DNA of 64,000 nt from Sagittula salina (GCF_017813235.1 NZ_JAGISH010000006.1:186001-250000), one strand, 5' to 3'. Numbered from the stretch's first letter, positions 1-12,046 are shown. Program-made: numbers and translations. Notes: generated by a model not told the origin, from the sequence alone.

Positions 1-801
1 AAGGTGACAGGACACGCCGTGTTCGTACTCGGGGCGCGCACGCTCCTCTGGCAGGATCGGGCGACGGCACGCGTGACACAGAACATGCGGCCCCTCCTTC
101 AGCCCGTGGCCCACGGACACCCGCCCGTCAAAGACGAAACATTCCCCCTGCCAGGTGCTGTCGTCCTGCGGCACCTCCTCCAGATACTTCAGAATGCCGC
201 CCTTCAGGTGGTAGACCTCGTCGACCCCCTGCCCCAGCAGGTAGTTGGTGGACTTCTCGCAGCGGATGCCGCCGGTGCAAAACATGGCGATCCGCTTGTT
301 GTGGAAGCGGTCCTTGTTCTTCTCCCACCATGCGGGGAACTCCCGGAAGCTGGCGGTTTCGGGGTCCTCCGCGCCATCGAAGGTGCCGATGGCGATCTCG
401 TACGCGTTGCGGGTGTCGATCACCGCCACGTCCGGGCTGCGGATCAGGTCGTTCCACGCCGACGGTTCGACGTAGTGGCCGACGCGAGCCTTCGGATCCA
501 CGTCGGGCTGCCCCATGGTGACGATCTCCTTCTTCAGCCGGACCTTCATCCGGGCAAAGGGACGCTCGACGGCCGTCGACAGCTTCCAGTCGATGTTGGC
601 ACAGCCGGGCAGCGCGCGGATATGAGCCAGAACCGCATCGATCCCCTCGCGCGGGCCGGCGATGGTGCCGTTGATCCCCTCCGCCGCCAGCAGCAGCGTG
701 CCGGTCACATGGTTGGCGCGGCACAGCGCCTGCAGCGGGGCCTGAAGCGCCTTGGGGTCCGCGAAGCGGGTGAAATGGTAGAGGGCGCAAACGGTAAACA
801 T
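1..801 (-). CDS. trhO: tRNA uridine(34) hydroxylase, rhodanese-like (3' end cut by window edge)
   Basis: Rhodanese-family protein of the TrhO/YceA group, which uses molecular oxygen to make 5-hydroxyuridine at tRNA position 34. The reading frame starts at the ATG at 801 and is still open at base 1, so the C-terminus is missing (267 codons seen). The N-terminal acylphosphatase-like part (residues 1-100, with [11 protein letters not shown]) precedes a rhodanese domain with the active-site loop CTGGIRC (Cys175 and Cys181). A Cys-containing C-terminal segment (CHACRRPI) follows, as in the family. It lies 39 bp downstream of the Hsp70-like gene on the same strand, and a palindrome occupies that gap. 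Family assignment is firm; regulation is unknown. Confidence 0.93.
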   Translation of the reverse strand, partial: MFTVCALYHFTRFADPKALQAPLQALCRANHVTGTLLLAAEGINGTIAGPREGIDAVLAHIRALPGCANIDWKLSTAVERPFARMKVRLKKEIVTMGQPDVDPKARVGHYVEPSAWNDLIRSPDVAVIDTRNAYEIAIGTFDGAEDPETASFREFPAWWEKNKDRFHNKRIAMFCTGGIRCEKSTNYLLGQGVDEVYHLKGGILKYLEEVPQDDSTWQGECFVFDGRVSVGHGLKEGPHVLCHACRRPILPEERARPEYEHGVSCHL

Positions 802-821
802 CGTGGTTCGATTCCCCTGGA

Positions 822-839
822 AATTGTCAACTGACAATT
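822..839. promoter_or_regulatory. Perfect 8-bp-arm palindrome upstream of trhO
   Basis: AATTGTCAACTGACAATT is an inverted repeat with 8-base arms and a 2-base centre, starting 21 bases upstream of the trhO start codon in the short gap after the Hsp70-like gene. Such symmetry suits a dimeric repressor (MarR, TetR or similar). It has no T-tract on either side, so it is a poor terminator. The binding protein is unknown and the operator role is inferred. Confidence 0.5.
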
Positions 840-840
840 C

Positions 841-2058
841 TTATTGTGCTGCGATTGCAAGACCATACACGACGGCGGTGAACACCTGGGTGTTAACGGA
901 TTTCGCGTGCGGAAGCGACCCCGCCATGCCGTCGCGCACAGCCCCCAGCAACGAAGACCCGCCGACGTAGACGATGTTCTGCACGCTCTCAGGGCGGACA
1001 CCGGCCTCTGCGAGGGTCGCCATGGCCTGCGCGGCGATGGCCTCCGCCGATCGGGCGAGGGTGGCGTTCATGGCCGCCTTCGGCAGGTCGATGCCCAGCC
1101 CCTTTTCGACCTCGCGCAGGTCGATGCGGCCGCTATCGGCGGCGTTGGCGGCGATCTTGCCCGCCTCGACGGCATAGGCGATGTCGTGACCAAGATGGCT
1201 TTGCAGCACCTCGGCCAGCCGCTCGAATGGCTCCGGGTCGGGGGCCAGCCGCACCCAGCGCTCGACCTCGCGCAGCTGCGCCGCGTCGTAGACGAAGGGA
1301 ATCTTTTCCCAGCTTGCCAGATCGTGGAACAGCGCCTTGGGGGCGGCGTGCGTTCGCGATCCCAGCTCAGCGCCGATCTCCGCCCCGTAGCCAAAGAGTG
1401 GCATGGCGAAGTCGAGCGAAAGCGCCTTGTCGAAGTCGGTGCCACCGAGGCGCAGGCCGGTGGAGTGGATCACTTGCGTCTGCGCACCCGCGCGATCGCA
1501 AAGGCTAAAGTCGGAGGTGCCGCCGCCGATATCGACGATCAGCGACCGGCCCTGCACGTCGGCGGAGAGAGCGGCGGCCTCCGGTTCGGGGAGGAAGTCC
1601 ACCGCCTTGAAACCGGCCATCAGGTAGGCCTCCGTCAGATCCTCCAGCGCCTGCCGGTCGCGTTCCTCGGAGGCGGAGTGGAACCGCACAGGCCGCCCCG
1701 ACAGCGCCGTGTCGAAACTCATGCGGGTGTGCGCCTCCGCCCGTTCGCGGATCTCGGTGAGGAAGCGGGCGATGACCTCGATCAGGGTGATGCGTTCGTT
1801 CAGCAGGCGGCGGGGTTCGCGCGCCAGCGGCGTGCCGAGGATGGATTTCAGCGCCCGCATGAAGCGTCCTTCGGCACCGTCCCGCATCGCCCGCGCCGCC
1901 TGCGACCCGTAGACGTAGCGTTTGTCGGCAAAGTCGATGAAAACGGCGGTGGGCAGCGTCTGTTCGCCCGGTTCCAGCGGGATCACATAGGGCCGATTGC
2001 CCGCCATCACGCCGGCGGCGGTGTTCGAGGTGCCGAAATCCAGTCCGAGCCGTGCCAT
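841..2058 (-). CDS. Hsp70 family protein, YegD-like
   Basis: 405-residue member of the Hsp70/actin-fold ATPases. Visible motifs are phosphate-1 LDFGTSN (residues 5-11), phosphate-2 VDIGGGTSDFS, and an adenosine-loop YVGGSS near the C-terminus. The protein ends right after the nucleotide-binding domain, so the substrate-binding domain of DnaK is absent; this matches the YegD group of putative chaperones. Start chosen at the ATG at 2058, which follows AAGGGG and begins MARLGLDFGTSN; the frame is open further upstream but that part overlaps the divergent pncA region and has no Hsp70 similarity. trhO follows 39 bp downstream. No J-protein or GrpE is adjacent, and the client is unknown. Confidence 0.9.
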   Translation of the reverse strand: MARLGLDFGTSNTAAGVMAGNRPYVIPLEPGEQTLPTAVFIDFADKRYVYGSQAARAMRDGAEGRFMRALKSILGTPLAREPRRLLNERITLIEVIARFLTEIRERAEAHTRMSFDTALSGRPVRFHSASEERDRQALEDLTEAYLMAGFKAVDFLPEPEAAALSADVQGRSLIVDIGGGTSDFSLCDRAGAQTQVIHSTGLRLGGTDFDKALSLDFAMPLFGYGAEIGAELGSRTHAAPKALFHDLASWEKIPFVYDAAQLREVERWVRLAPDPEPFERLAEVLQSHLGHDIAYAVEAGKIAANAADSGRIDLREVEKGLGIDLPKAAMNATLARSAEAIAAQAMATLAEAGVRPESVQNIVYVGGSSLLGAVRDGMAGSLPHAKSVNTQVFTAVVYGLAIAAQ

Positions 2059-2161
2059 GGGAATCCCCTTCCTGCGAAGCGGGCGGCATAGCGGCAACGC
2101 CGCGCTATGGCAATCCACGCCCCTGCGGACTAGCTTTGGCGCAAATCCAAAGGAGACAGCC

Positions 2162-2755
2162 ATGCAGGCGCTGATCGTGATCGACGTCCAGAACGATTTC
2201 TGCCCCGGAGGCGCATTGGCCGTGCCCGGCGGGGACGAGATCGTGCAGGGTATCAACGCGCTGATGGCCGAATTCGATGCCGTGGTGCTGACGCAGGACT
2301 GGCATCCGGCGGGGCATTCGTCCTTTGCTTCCACCCACGAGGGGCGGGCGCCCTTCGATGTGACGCAGATGCCCTACGGGCCTCAGGTGCTCTGGCCCGA
2401 TCACTGTATCCAGGGCAGCCCCGGCGCACAGTTTCACATGGAGCTGGAAACCGACCGCGCCGACCTGATCCTTCGCAAGGGGTTCCGGCCGGAGGTCGAC
2501 AGCTACTCGGCCTTTTTCGAGAACGACCACCAAACGCCGACCGGGCTGGAGGGCTACCTGGACACGCGCGGCATCGAGCGGTTGACCATGGTCGGTCTGG
2601 CCACGGATTTTTGCGTAAACTTCTCTGCGGTAGACGCGGCGCGGCTGGGCTTTGCCGTCACGGTACAGGAGGACCTGTGCCGCGCGATCGACCTCGACGG
2701 ATCGCTGGCAACGGCAAAGGCGGGAATGACAGAGGCCGGCGTCCTGTTCCGATGA
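2162..2755 (+). CDS. pncA: Nicotinamidase / pyrazinamidase
   Basis: 197-residue isochorismatase-fold enzyme that deamidates nicotinamide to nicotinate, first step of the Preiss-Handler NAD salvage route, cytoplasmic. The catalytic triad is visible: Asp8 (VIDVQNDF), Lys106 (LRKGF) and Cys151 (ATDFCVN). The metal-binding stretch TQDWHPAGHSSF supplies Asp46, His48 and His52. Start is the ATG at 2162 preceded by AAGGAGA. The downstream gene for the pathway, pncB, lies 2 kb away on the same strand with a histidine kinase between them. Length matches the family. Confidence 0.95.
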   Translation: MQALIVIDVQNDFCPGGALAVPGGDEIVQGINALMAEFDAVVLTQDWHPAGHSSFASTHEGRAPFDVTQMPYGPQVLWPDHCIQGSPGAQFHMELETDRADLILRKGFRPEVDSYSAFFENDHQTPTGLEGYLDTRGIERLTMVGLATDFCVNFSAVDAARLGFAVTVQEDLCRAIDLDGSLATAKAGMTEAGVLFR

Positions 2756-2783
2756 CCTCCCCCTGACCAGCCCCGGTCCGGGT

Positions 2784-2836
2784 GCCTTCGGTTGGGAGCC
2801 TTCGGTTGGGGGCCTTCGGTCTGGGGGGCCTTCGGG
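2784..2836. repeat. Short tandem repeat, 14-bp unit
   Basis: Nearly four units of GCCTTCGGTTGGGA at 2784-2797, 2798-2811, 2812-2827 (with a small insertion) and a partial copy 2828-2836. It sits between the pncA stop and the ribosome-binding site of the histidine kinase gene. No coding function. Units diverge slightly, so it is not freshly expanded. Confidence 0.85.
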
Positions 2837-2887
2837 ATTTGTTCATCCTCGTGGCATAGCGTCACGCCAGAACAGGATGAGCACATC

Positions 2888-4852
<1,965 letters not shown>

Positions 4853-6094
4853 TCGATACGGATTTCTACAAGCTTCTGATGTGCCAGTCGGTTTTTCGCA
4901 ATCGCCTGGACACGCAGGTGACTTTCAGCCTGATCAACCGCTCTTCGGACGTGCCTTTGGCCAAGTTGATCGACGAAGGCGAACTGCGCGAGCAGCTGGA
5001 CCACATCCGGTCGCTGTCCCTGACCCGCGGCGAAAGCACGTGGCTGCGCGGCAATACCTTCTATGGCAAGCGGCAGATGTTCCGTCCCGACTTCATGGAG
5101 TGGTTCGAGGCCCTGCGCCTGCCTCCCTACCACCTCGAACGGGTGGGCGATCAGTACGAACTGACCTTCGAAGGCAACTGGCCGGAGGTCATGCTGTGGG
5201 AAATCCCCGCGCTGGCGGTGCTGATGGAACTGCGCGGCCGCGCGGTGCTGAACGGCATGGGGCGGTTCGAGTTGCAGGTCCTCTATGCCCGCGCGGCGAC
5301 AAAACTGTGGGAAAAGGTTGAGAAGCTGCGCACCAACCCCGGTCTGCGTATCGCGGATTTCGGCACGCGGCGGCGGCATTCCTTCCTCTGGCAGGACTGG
5401 TGCGTGCAGGCGATGATCGAGGGGCTGGGCGACAGCTTTGTTGGGACGTCGAACTGCCTGATCGCAAAGAACCGCGATCTGGAGGCCATCGGCACCAACG
5501 CCCACGAACTGCCCATGGTCTACGCCGCGCTGGCCGAGGATGACGCCGCGCTGGCGCAGGCCCCCTACGACGTGCTGGCCGACTGGCACGAGGAACACGA
5601 CGGCAACCTGCGCATCATCCTGCCAGATACCTATGGCACCGAAGGTTTCCTGAACCGCGCGCCGGACTGGCTGGCGGGCTGGACGGGCATCCGCATCGAC
5701 TCCGGCGATCCGGCACAGGGCGCGGAAACGGCGATCCGCTGGTGGAAGGCGCGGGGCGAGGACCCGTCGAAGAAGCTGGTGATCTTCTCTGACGGGCTGG
5801 ACGAGGACCGCATCCTCGATCTCTATGAACAGTTCGCGGGCCGGGTACGGGTGTCCTTTGGCTGGGGCACGCTGCTGACCAACGACTTCCGCGGGCTGGC
5901 GCCCGACGACGGGCTGGCGCCGTTCAGTCTGGTCTGCAAGGCGGTTTCGGCCAACGGGCGCCCCACGGTGAAGCTGTCGGACAACCCGAACAAGGCGATG
6001 GGTCCGAAGGACGAGATCGCGCGCTACAAGCGGGTCTTCGAGGTCGGCCGCCAGGTCGCTCAGGAGGTCGTGGTCTGATCCTCCAGCCGGGGCA

Positions 6095-7192
6095 TCAGGC
6101 AGGCTGATCGCGGCGGAGCATCCCCCGAAGCAGGCGGCGCTGGGCAGGCAGCGTCCGCTCGAACACGGCGGCAAACCCGTAGCCCACGACACAGGCCAGC
6201 GCCAATTGCGCGACATCGCCGACCGGCCCGAGGCCTTTCAGATGCGGGCCCGCGAACTGCAGCACGGGATAATGCAGAAGGTATAGCGAGAAGCTGCCCC
6301 CCGCGAGCCAGCGAATGACGCGCCCCAGGGACGCGGTGTCCGTCTCCGTCCCGACGCCCCGCTCATTGCGCGACAGGGCCGCGACGCCGGTCAGGTGGAT
6401 GTAGACCAGCACACCCAGCACGGCGTTCCATACGAATTCGTCCGAAAAGCCGAAGACGGCGGTGTTCCTGATCGGCAGCAGTGCCACCGTGAGTCCGCTC
6501 AGGAGGCCGGGAAGGTGCAAAGCCAGCCCCGCGACATAGATCACGGGCGGCAGCACCGCGTGGTACAGGCCGTTGGCGGGCAGATCGCCCCGGTCGATGC
6601 GGCGCCAGAGTGCCACGCCCATGATCCAGGCAGGCATCAGGAGCAGCGCGTTCGGCCCCACCACCAGGACGGCGACTGTCAGAAGCCCCACACGCCACAG
6701 GCCCCGTGTCCATGACCAGAGTGCGAAAAGCAGGTAGAAGGCGGCCTCGTAGGACAGCGACCACCATGGACCGTTGGTGCCGATCCGGATCGCATCGCCC
6801 CACTGGCTGGTCAGCGAGACTGCGCGCAGCAGATCCCGCGCGGACTGCAGGGGTTCGTAAAACCAGCCTTCATATTGCGCGGGCCAGAGCGCGGCCCCCC
6901 CGCGATCCAGGGCCAGCGTCAGCAGAAGCGCCGGGATCGCCACCGACCACAGCCGCGTCATTCGCTGGAAGGCAAAGCGCCCGGGGGCGCCATCCTTTTT
7001 ATGCGCGGCAAAGGCAACCACCAGTCCGGAAAGCACGAAAAAGATCACCACCGCGTCGGAGCCGAGGTTGAGATCACGTATCCAGATGTACCGCCCGTCG
7101 GTGAAGCGCGGGTAGGCCCAATGCGACAGCAGCACGACGAATGCCGCTCCGAAACGCAGCGCGTCGAGGTAGAGGGACAGCGCCAGGGTCAT
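6095..7192 (-). CDS. Acyltransferase 3 family membrane protein
   Basis: 365 residues, about ten predicted transmembrane segments, OafA/YrhL-like. The family His appears in LLSHWAYPRF near residue 20, followed by GSDAVVIFFVLSGLVVA. Such enzymes acetylate or acylate surface sugars (O-antigen, exopolysaccharide, peptidoglycan) from the cytoplasmic donor side. Its ATG overlaps the stop of the upstream sterol-desaturase-like gene (ATGA, 7189-7192), so the two are translationally coupled. The substrate cannot be told from sequence, and no polysaccharide genes lie nearby. Confidence 0.88.
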   Translation of the reverse strand: MTLALSLYLDALRFGAAFVVLLSHWAYPRFTDGRYIWIRDLNLGSDAVVIFFVLSGLVVAFAAHKKDGAPGRFAFQRMTRLWSVAIPALLLTLALDRGGAALWPAQYEGWFYEPLQSARDLLRAVSLTSQWGDAIRIGTNGPWWSLSYEAAFYLLFALWSWTRGLWRVGLLTVAVLVVGPNALLLMPAWIMGVALWRRIDRGDLPANGLYHAVLPPVIYVAGLALHLPGLLSGLTVALLPIRNTAVFGFSDEFVWNAVLGVLVYIHLTGVAALSRNERGVGTETDTASLGRVIRWLAGGSFSLYLLHYPVLQFAGPHLKGLGPVGDVAQLALACVVGYGFAAVFERTLPAQRRLLRGMLRRDQPA

Positions 7193-8184
7193 TCGGCGGG
7201 GGTAATGTCGGGGGTAAGTTGGGGGGTAGGTTTGGGGGCCTCGGCGGGTGTTGCGTCACGCGGCTTGCGGCGCAGGGCGGCGGCGGCCTCCTTCAAGGGC
7301 AGACAGAGCGCGGCGGAGAGCGTCGGATGTGGCTGCTCGATCCGGTTGCCTTCGGCGTCGCCGACGCCGAAGGTCAGCGCTTCTTCCCTCTCGCAGATGT
7401 AGAGCGTGCCAAACATCCAGTCCCAGAGGGCAAGTACCTCGCCGTAGTTCTTGTTGTAGTGCTTCAGCGCGGAGGAATGGTGCACCTGATGCTGGGCCGG
7501 GGAGATGAACACATGCTCCAGCACCCGGCCGAAGCTCAGCCAGACATGGGTGTGGCGCAGGTTCGCCGTGACCGCGTTGAAGGCAAGGTAGAAGACGTTG
7601 ACGCCCAGCAGCAGAGGCACGCTGATATGGGAGACAAAGAAGGACAAGAGCACGCCCTGCGTGACGCCGATCAGCACCCCCTTCAAGGCAGAGGACAGCA
7701 GGTCGTAGAACGGGTGCTTGCGGTAGACGGTGACGGGGGTCATGACCTCCGCGCTGTGGTGTACCGCATGAAAGGGCCAGAGGGCCGGGTTCTCGTGGTG
7801 GACACGGTGCACCCAGTAGACGGCGAAATCGCTGGCGACCAGAAGCAGCAGGCCGATTGCCCAGCCGGGCACCCTGTCGACTTCCGTGATCTGGCCCCCG
7901 AGCAGGCTGATGGTCAGTGCCGCCATGGCCGTGCCCACGGCAGCCAACTGAAATGCCCCCAGAAGCGCGAGAATGCGGCCCACGACAAACAACTGAATGT
8001 CCACGAGGTGAGATGCGTGCAGGTAGATCCGACGCGGGAAAAGCCAGCCGACAAAGCTTCCGCCCTCGCCCTTTCGCTGCCAGACCACCCAGGCCAGAAT
8101 GATCATGCCCGGCAGGTAAAGCGGCCAGAGCCGCGAGCCCGCACCGCCGATGGCGGCCGTTACTGTAGCGATGAAATCCTGCAT
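7189..8184 (-). CDS. Sterol desaturase / fatty acid hydroxylase family protein (first copy)
   Basis: 331-residue integral membrane protein of the di-iron fatty acid hydroxylase superfamily. Histidine clusters are HRVHH (126-130), HAVHH (139-143) and a later HQVHHS, with further hydrophobic spans around them. These enzymes hydroxylate or desaturate lipid chains; the lipid here is unknown. Start chosen at ATG 8184 (MQDFIATV) behind GGGAG; the frame is open for another 98 codons upstream but that stretch is low-complexity and lacks family features. Coupled by ATGA overlap to the acyltransferase. A second, different family member lies at 11120-12046. Confidence 0.9.
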   Translation of the reverse strand: MQDFIATVTAAIGGAGSRLWPLYLPGMIILAWVVWQRKGEGGSFVGWLFPRRIYLHASHLVDIQLFVVGRILALLGAFQLAAVGTAMAALTISLLGGQITEVDRVPGWAIGLLLLVASDFAVYWVHRVHHENPALWPFHAVHHSAEVMTPVTVYRKHPFYDLLSSALKGVLIGVTQGVLLSFFVSHISVPLLLGVNVFYLAFNAVTANLRHTHVWLSFGRVLEHVFISPAQHQVHHSSALKHYNKNYGEVLALWDWMFGTLYICEREEALTFGVGDAEGNRIEQPHPTLSAALCLPLKEAAAALRRKPRDATPAEAPKPTPQLTPDITPAE

Positions 8185-8440
8185 GCCCTGTCTCCCGACC
8201 GCGATCTGAGGCCCTTTGCGGACTTTCTGGACGGCAGGTTGAGGTGGCTTTGGGGCCTGTTTATGGCAACAAGGGCAAAAGCTCTTGGCAATCGGGGGCA
8301 TATCGGCCTTTCGATCCGGATTTTCGTTGCTCAGGGCATGGCCCGAATGCAGCACCCGGCGGGGCGGTGGCGGTGCAGCGGTTTGTAGGTCTTTCCTTGG
8401 CGCGGAGGCCCGGGTAAGGCAGGTTCCGAAGGAGTTACCC
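8185..8440. promoter_or_regulatory. Divergent intergenic region between a hydroxylase gene and hisC
   Basis: 256 bp separating two divergently transcribed genes; it must hold both promoters. I see an AAGGAG ribosome-binding site for hisC at 8429-8434 and no confident -35/-10 pair, terminator or RNA structure. The content beyond that is unassigned. Confidence 0.5.
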
Positions 8441-9526
8441 ATGGCACCCATCGAACCGCAGCCGGGGATCATGGACATCGCGCCCTATGTCGGCGGGAAG
8501 TCCAGGGTCGAAGGCGTCACCAACGTGGTGAAACTCAGCTCGAACGAGAACCCCTTTGGCCCCAGCGCGGCGGCGAAGGACGCGGTGGTGCGTGCCACGC
8601 ATGAGATGCACCGCTACCCTTCGACCGATCACGCGGAGCTGCGCGCCGCCATCGCGGAGGTGCACGGGCTCGATGCGGAGAGGATCATCTGTGGCGTGGG
8701 GTCCGACGAGATCATCCACTTTCTCAATCAGGCCTATGCCGGGCCGGAAACAGAGGTGCTGTATACCGAACACGGTTTTGCCATGTACCGGATCAGCGCG
8801 CTGGCGGCGGGGGCAACCCCGGTCGAGGTGAGGGAACGCGACCGCGTGACCTGCATCGACACCCTGCTGGCGGGCTGCACCGAACGGACGCGGCTGATCT
8901 TTATCGCCAACCCGAACAATCCCACGGGCACGATGATCGGCATGGCCGAGATCGAGCGCCTGGCCGACGGGATGCCCGACAACTGCCTGCTGGTGCTGGA
9001 CGGCGCCTACGCGGAATACGTCGAGGGCTACGACGGCGGTGCAAAGCTGGTGGAGCAGCGCGACAACGTGGTGATGACGCGCACGTTTTCAAAGCTTTAC
9101 GGGCTGGGCGGGATGCGCGTCGGCTGGGGCTACGCGCCAAAACCGGTGATCGACGTGCTGAACCGCATCCGCGGGCCGTTCAACCTGTCGAATGTGGCGC
9201 TGGTCGCCGCAGAGGCCGCCATACGCGACACGGCTTATGTGGAGAAGTGCCGGGACGACAACACCCGCCTGCGCACGCTTCTGTCTGAATCTCTGGCGGA
9301 ACATGGCGTGCCCTGCGACACCTCCATGGCGAACTTTGTGCTGGCGCGGTTCGCCGACCAGGCAGAGGCGGAGGGCTGCGACCTCTACCTGCAGAAACAG
9401 GGGCTGATCGTACGCCGTGTGGCGGGCTACAACCTGCCGAACTGTCTGCGGATCACCGTGGGGGACGAACCCTCGGTACGGCGCGTCGCCTATTGCATCG
9501 GTCAGTTCAAGGCAGGCGACCGGTGA
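8441..9526 (+). CDS. hisC: Histidinol-phosphate aminotransferase-type PLP enzyme
   Basis: 361-residue class I/II aminotransferase. Motifs are NPNNPTG (157-163), the substrate/cofactor Asp-Tyr region LDGAYAEYV, and the PLP lysine Lys218 in [17 protein letters not shown] at 8441 follows AAGGAG. Its stop overlaps the GTG of the prephenate/arogenate dehydrogenase gene. Because of that pairing, it may act on imidazole acetol phosphate, on aromatic keto acids, or on both; HisC enzymes of this branch are known to be broad. No other his genes are in the window. Confidence 0.92.
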   Translation: MAPIEPQPGIMDIAPYVGGKSRVEGVTNVVKLSSNENPFGPSAAAKDAVVRATHEMHRYPSTDHAELRAAIAEVHGLDAERIICGVGSDEIIHFLNQAYAGPETEVLYTEHGFAMYRISALAAGATPVEVRERDRVTCIDTLLAGCTERTRLIFIANPNNPTGTMIGMAEIERLADGMPDNCLLVLDGAYAEYVEGYDGGAKLVEQRDNVVMTRTFSKLYGLGGMRVGWGYAPKPVIDVLNRIRGPFNLSNVALVAAEAAIRDTAYVEKCRDDNTRLRTLLSESLAEHGVPCDTSMANFVLARFADQAEAEGCDLYLQKQGLIVRRVAGYNLPNCLRITVGDEPSVRRVAYCIGQFKAGDR

Positions 9527-10449
9527 CAGCCGTCTGCGAGCCAGCCGTCTACGAAAAGGTCGCGCTGATCGGCCTCGGGCTGATTGCCGGGTCGATGGCC
9601 TGGGCAATGAAGCGCGACGGCACGGCGGGCGAGGTGCGCGGTTACGCGCGCTCCGCCGAGAGCCGCGAGATGACGCGCCGGCTGGGGTTTTGCGACGTGG
9701 TCTGCGACGACCTCGCCGAGGTGGTGCAGGACGCCGACCTGATCGTGCTGGCGACCCCGGTGGGCGTCATGGGCCGCGTGGCGGAAACCATCGCGCCGCA
9801 CCTGAAACCGGGTGCCGTGGTGATCGACGTGGGCTCGGTCAAACGCACGGTGATCGAGGAGGTCGCGCCGCATATCCCCGAGGGCGTGCATTTCGTCCCC
9901 TGTCACCCCATGGCAGGGACGGAACATTCCGGTCCGGCCTCGGGCTTTGCCAGCCTGTTCGACAACCGCTGGTGCCTGATCGTGCCCGTCGAGGGCACCC
10001 CGGAGGCTGAGGTCGCCCGCCTGGAGAGCTACTGGCAGCGGCTGGGCGCCCGGACAGAGCGGATGGAGCCGGAGCATCACGACCTCGTCTGTGCGGTCGT
10101 GTCTCACGTGCCGCACCTGATCGCCTATACCATGGTGGGCGTCGCGGACGACCTGCGCCGGGTCAGCGATCAGGAGGTTATCAAGTTCTCAGCCGCCGGT
10201 TTCCGCGACTTCACCCGCATCGCGGCATCGGACCCGACCATGTGGCGCGACGTCTTTTTGACCAACAAGGAAGCCACCCTGGAGATCCTCGGGCGCTTTA
10301 CCGAGGAACTCTTTGCCCTGCAGCGAGCCATTCGCACTGGCGACGGTGAGCAGCTTCACGCCTATTTCACCCGCACCCGCGCCATCCGTCGTGGCATCCT
10401 CCAGGCGGGTCAGGATACGGATAAACCGGACTTTGGCCGGACCCGGTAA
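9523..10449 (+). CDS. tyrC: Prephenate/arogenate dehydrogenase family protein
   Basis: 308-residue NAD(P)-dependent dehydrogenase of tyrosine biosynthesis. The N-terminal Rossmann motif is [12 protein letters not shown] (GxGxxxGS); further conserved pieces are [17 protein letters not shown] and the substrate region [13 protein letters not shown]. Starts with GTG at 9523 inside the hisC stop (GTGA overlap), giving tight translational coupling. The linked aminotransferase would make the aromatic amino acid. No chorismate mutase or ACT domain is fused. Whether prephenate or arogenate is preferred cannot be read from the sequence. Confidence 0.92.
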   Translation: MTAVCEPAVYEKVALIGLGLIAGSMAWAMKRDGTAGEVRGYARSAESREMTRRLGFCDVVCDDLAEVVQDADLIVLATPVGVMGRVAETIAPHLKPGAVVIDVGSVKRTVIEEVAPHIPEGVHFVPCHPMAGTEHSGPASGFASLFDNRWCLIVPVEGTPEAEVARLESYWQRLGARTERMEPEHHDLVCAVVSHVPHLIAYTMVGVADDLRRVSDQEVIKFSAAGFRDFTRIAASDPTMWRDVFLTNKEATLEILGRFTEELFALQRAIRTGDGEQLHAYFTRTRAIRRGILQAGQDTDKPDFGRTR

Positions 10450-10485
10450 GGGGCGACCCGAAGCGAGCGGCCTGCGGAGGATGGC

Positions 10486-11115
10486 GTGAGACGATTCCTG
10501 ATATTCGGTGCGATGTTTCTTGCGGCCAGCTGCGGCGGCGCCCGCGACACAATGGACGCCAGCCTGAAGGCGGTGCGCGCACGCTTTGCCGGGCAGGGAT
10601 CGGTCTGCGGCGACCCGGCGCTGATCGGGGAACGCATCGGTGCGGTCGAAGCCAACGGCATCTGCGGGATCGAGAACGCCGTGCTGCTGCGCGCCGTCGA
10701 TGGAGTAGCGTTGTCCACCCCGGCGACGCTGAACTGCGGCACGGCCAAAGCGCTGAAGACCTGGGTCAACACCGCCGCCCGCCCCGCCGTGGGCAGACGC
10801 GGCGGGGGCGTGGGCGAGCTGAAGGTGGCCGCCTCCTACGCCTGCCGCACGCGCAACAGCCAGCGCGGCGCGAAGGTGTCGGAACATGGCAAGGGCAACG
10901 CCATCGATATCGCGGCCGTACGGCTGATGGACGGCACGGAACTGTCGGTGCTGCACCACTGGCACGACCGCAAGAACGGCCCAACCCTGAAACGGATGCA
11001 CAAGGCCGCCTGTGGCACCTTCGGCACCACGCTGGGTCCGGGGTCGGACGGGTTCCACGAGGATCACGTCCACTACGACATCGCGCGCTATCGCGGCGGA
11101 CCCTACTGCAAGTGA
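10486..11115 (+). CDS. Extensin family lipoprotein
   Basis: 209 residues. N-terminal signal with lipobox LAASC (Cys16) marks an exported lipoprotein. The remainder matches the extensin-like C-terminal domain common in Alphaproteobacteria: paired cysteines (SVCGDP...GICGIE, LNCGT, YACRTRN, AACGTFG) and His/Asp residues in LHHWHDRK and FHEDHVHYD, which look like a metal site similar to D,D-carboxypeptidase-type folds. Start is GTG at 10486 with GGAGG five bases upstream; the ATG at 10481 is in another frame. Exact activity is not established; a cell-wall role is inferred. Confidence 0.88.
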   Translation: MRRFLIFGAMFLAASCGGARDTMDASLKAVRARFAGQGSVCGDPALIGERIGAVEANGICGIENAVLLRAVDGVALSTPATLNCGTAKALKTWVNTAARPAVGRRGGGVGELKVAASYACRTRNSQRGAKVSEHGKGNAIDIAAVRLMDGTELSVLHHWHDRKNGPTLKRMHKAACGTFGTTLGPGSDGFHEDHVHYDIARYRGGPYCK

Positions 11116-11119
11116 AGCC

Positions 11120-12046
11120 TCAGAACCCCGGCGTGCCCGCGTCCTGCGGGTTGCGCGCGAGGTGGCTGGCCTTGATCTGCTCGGACATGGCGCGCGATCC
11201 GTCATGGCTCCACCCCGGCGGGGCAAAACAATAGGCCAGACGCTGGCGCAGCGTCAGCCCCGGCTGGCGCACGTCGGCCCAGATCCCCTGCCATTCATGG
11301 AACGCCACCCGCAACGGGTTGAAGGTGCCAAGGTTGCGCACCAGCCCGTAGTCCGGTTTTTCGTTATCCTGCTCCGGCACGAAGGTGCCAAAGAGCTTGT
11401 CCCAGACGATGAACACCCCGGCATAGTTGGCATCAAGGTAGCGCGGATTGCGCCCGTGGTGCACACGGTGGTGCGACGGCGTGTTCATGACCGCCTCGAA
11501 CCAGCGGGGCATACGTCCGATGGCTTCTGTATGGATCCAGAACTGGTAGATCAGGTTCAGCCCGCCGACAAACAACACCATGGCCGGGTGAAAACCGATC
11601 AGGATCAAGGGCGTACGCACCACCATCATGAAGGTGAACTGGTAGGTCCAGGTCTGCCTGAGCGCGGTCGTCAGGTTGTAATGCTGGCTGGAGTGGTGGT
11701 TGACATGGCTCGCCCAGACCCAGCGCACCCTGTGGCCAAACCGGTGCACCCAGTAATACCGCAGGTCGTCCAGCACGAAGCACAGAAGGATCACCGGGAC
11801 CGACGTCCCGAGGTCGAGCGGCGTCAGCGCCCAGAGCACGCTGAAAAATCCCCAGGCGATGAAACCCAGCAGGATGCCGGAGACCACGTTCCCTGCTCCC
11901 ATGATGAGCGATGTCACCGCATCGCGGGTTTCGTACCGGCCGCCGCGCCCCGAAAGACGGATCCAGAGGATTTCGGCAAGGATTGCGGCGATAAAGAAGG
12001 GCACCGCCAGTTGGACGACATCGGGAAAGGTGATCTCAGGAGTCAT
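11120..12046 (-). CDS. Sterol desaturase / fatty acid hydroxylase family protein (second copy)
   Basis: 308-residue membrane di-iron protein, clearly different in sequence from the copy at 7189-8184. His clusters are HRFGH, HVNHHSSQH and HRVHHGRN, separated by hydrophobic spans; the tail LDANYAGVFIVWDKLFGTF is typical of the family. ATG at 12046 lies 11 bp inside the end of the preceding gene, so the two are coupled. Ends 4 bp from the convergent extensin gene. Lipid substrate unknown. Confidence 0.91.
   Translation of the reverse strand: MTPEITFPDVVQLAVPFFIAAILAEILWIRLSGRGGRYETRDAVTSLIMGAGNVVSGILLGFIAWGFFSVLWALTPLDLGTSVPVILLCFVLDDLRYYWVHRFGHRVRWVWASHVNHHSSQHYNLTTALRQTWTYQFTFMMVVRTPLILIGFHPAMVLFVGGLNLIYQFWIHTEAIGRMPRWFEAVMNTPSHHRVHHGRNPRYLDANYAGVFIVWDKLFGTFVPEQDNEKPDYGLVRNLGTFNPLRVAFHEWQGIWADVRQPGLTLRQRLAYCFAPPGWSHDGSRAMSEQIKASHLARNPQDAGTPGF

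Noticed and set aside
841..2058. Hsp70-like gene as dnaK, given grpE and hrcA in the window
   Set aside because: It has only the nucleotide-binding domain and is 57 kb from grpE; it fits the YegD-type group.
844..2091. A 415-codon open frame opposite the Hsp70-like gene
   Set aside because: The minus-strand frame has all three Hsp70 ATPase motifs; the plus-strand frame has none.
2784..2836. Repeat array considered as a CRISPR
   Set aside because: Units are 14 bp, head-to-tail and without spacers; no cas genes are in the window.
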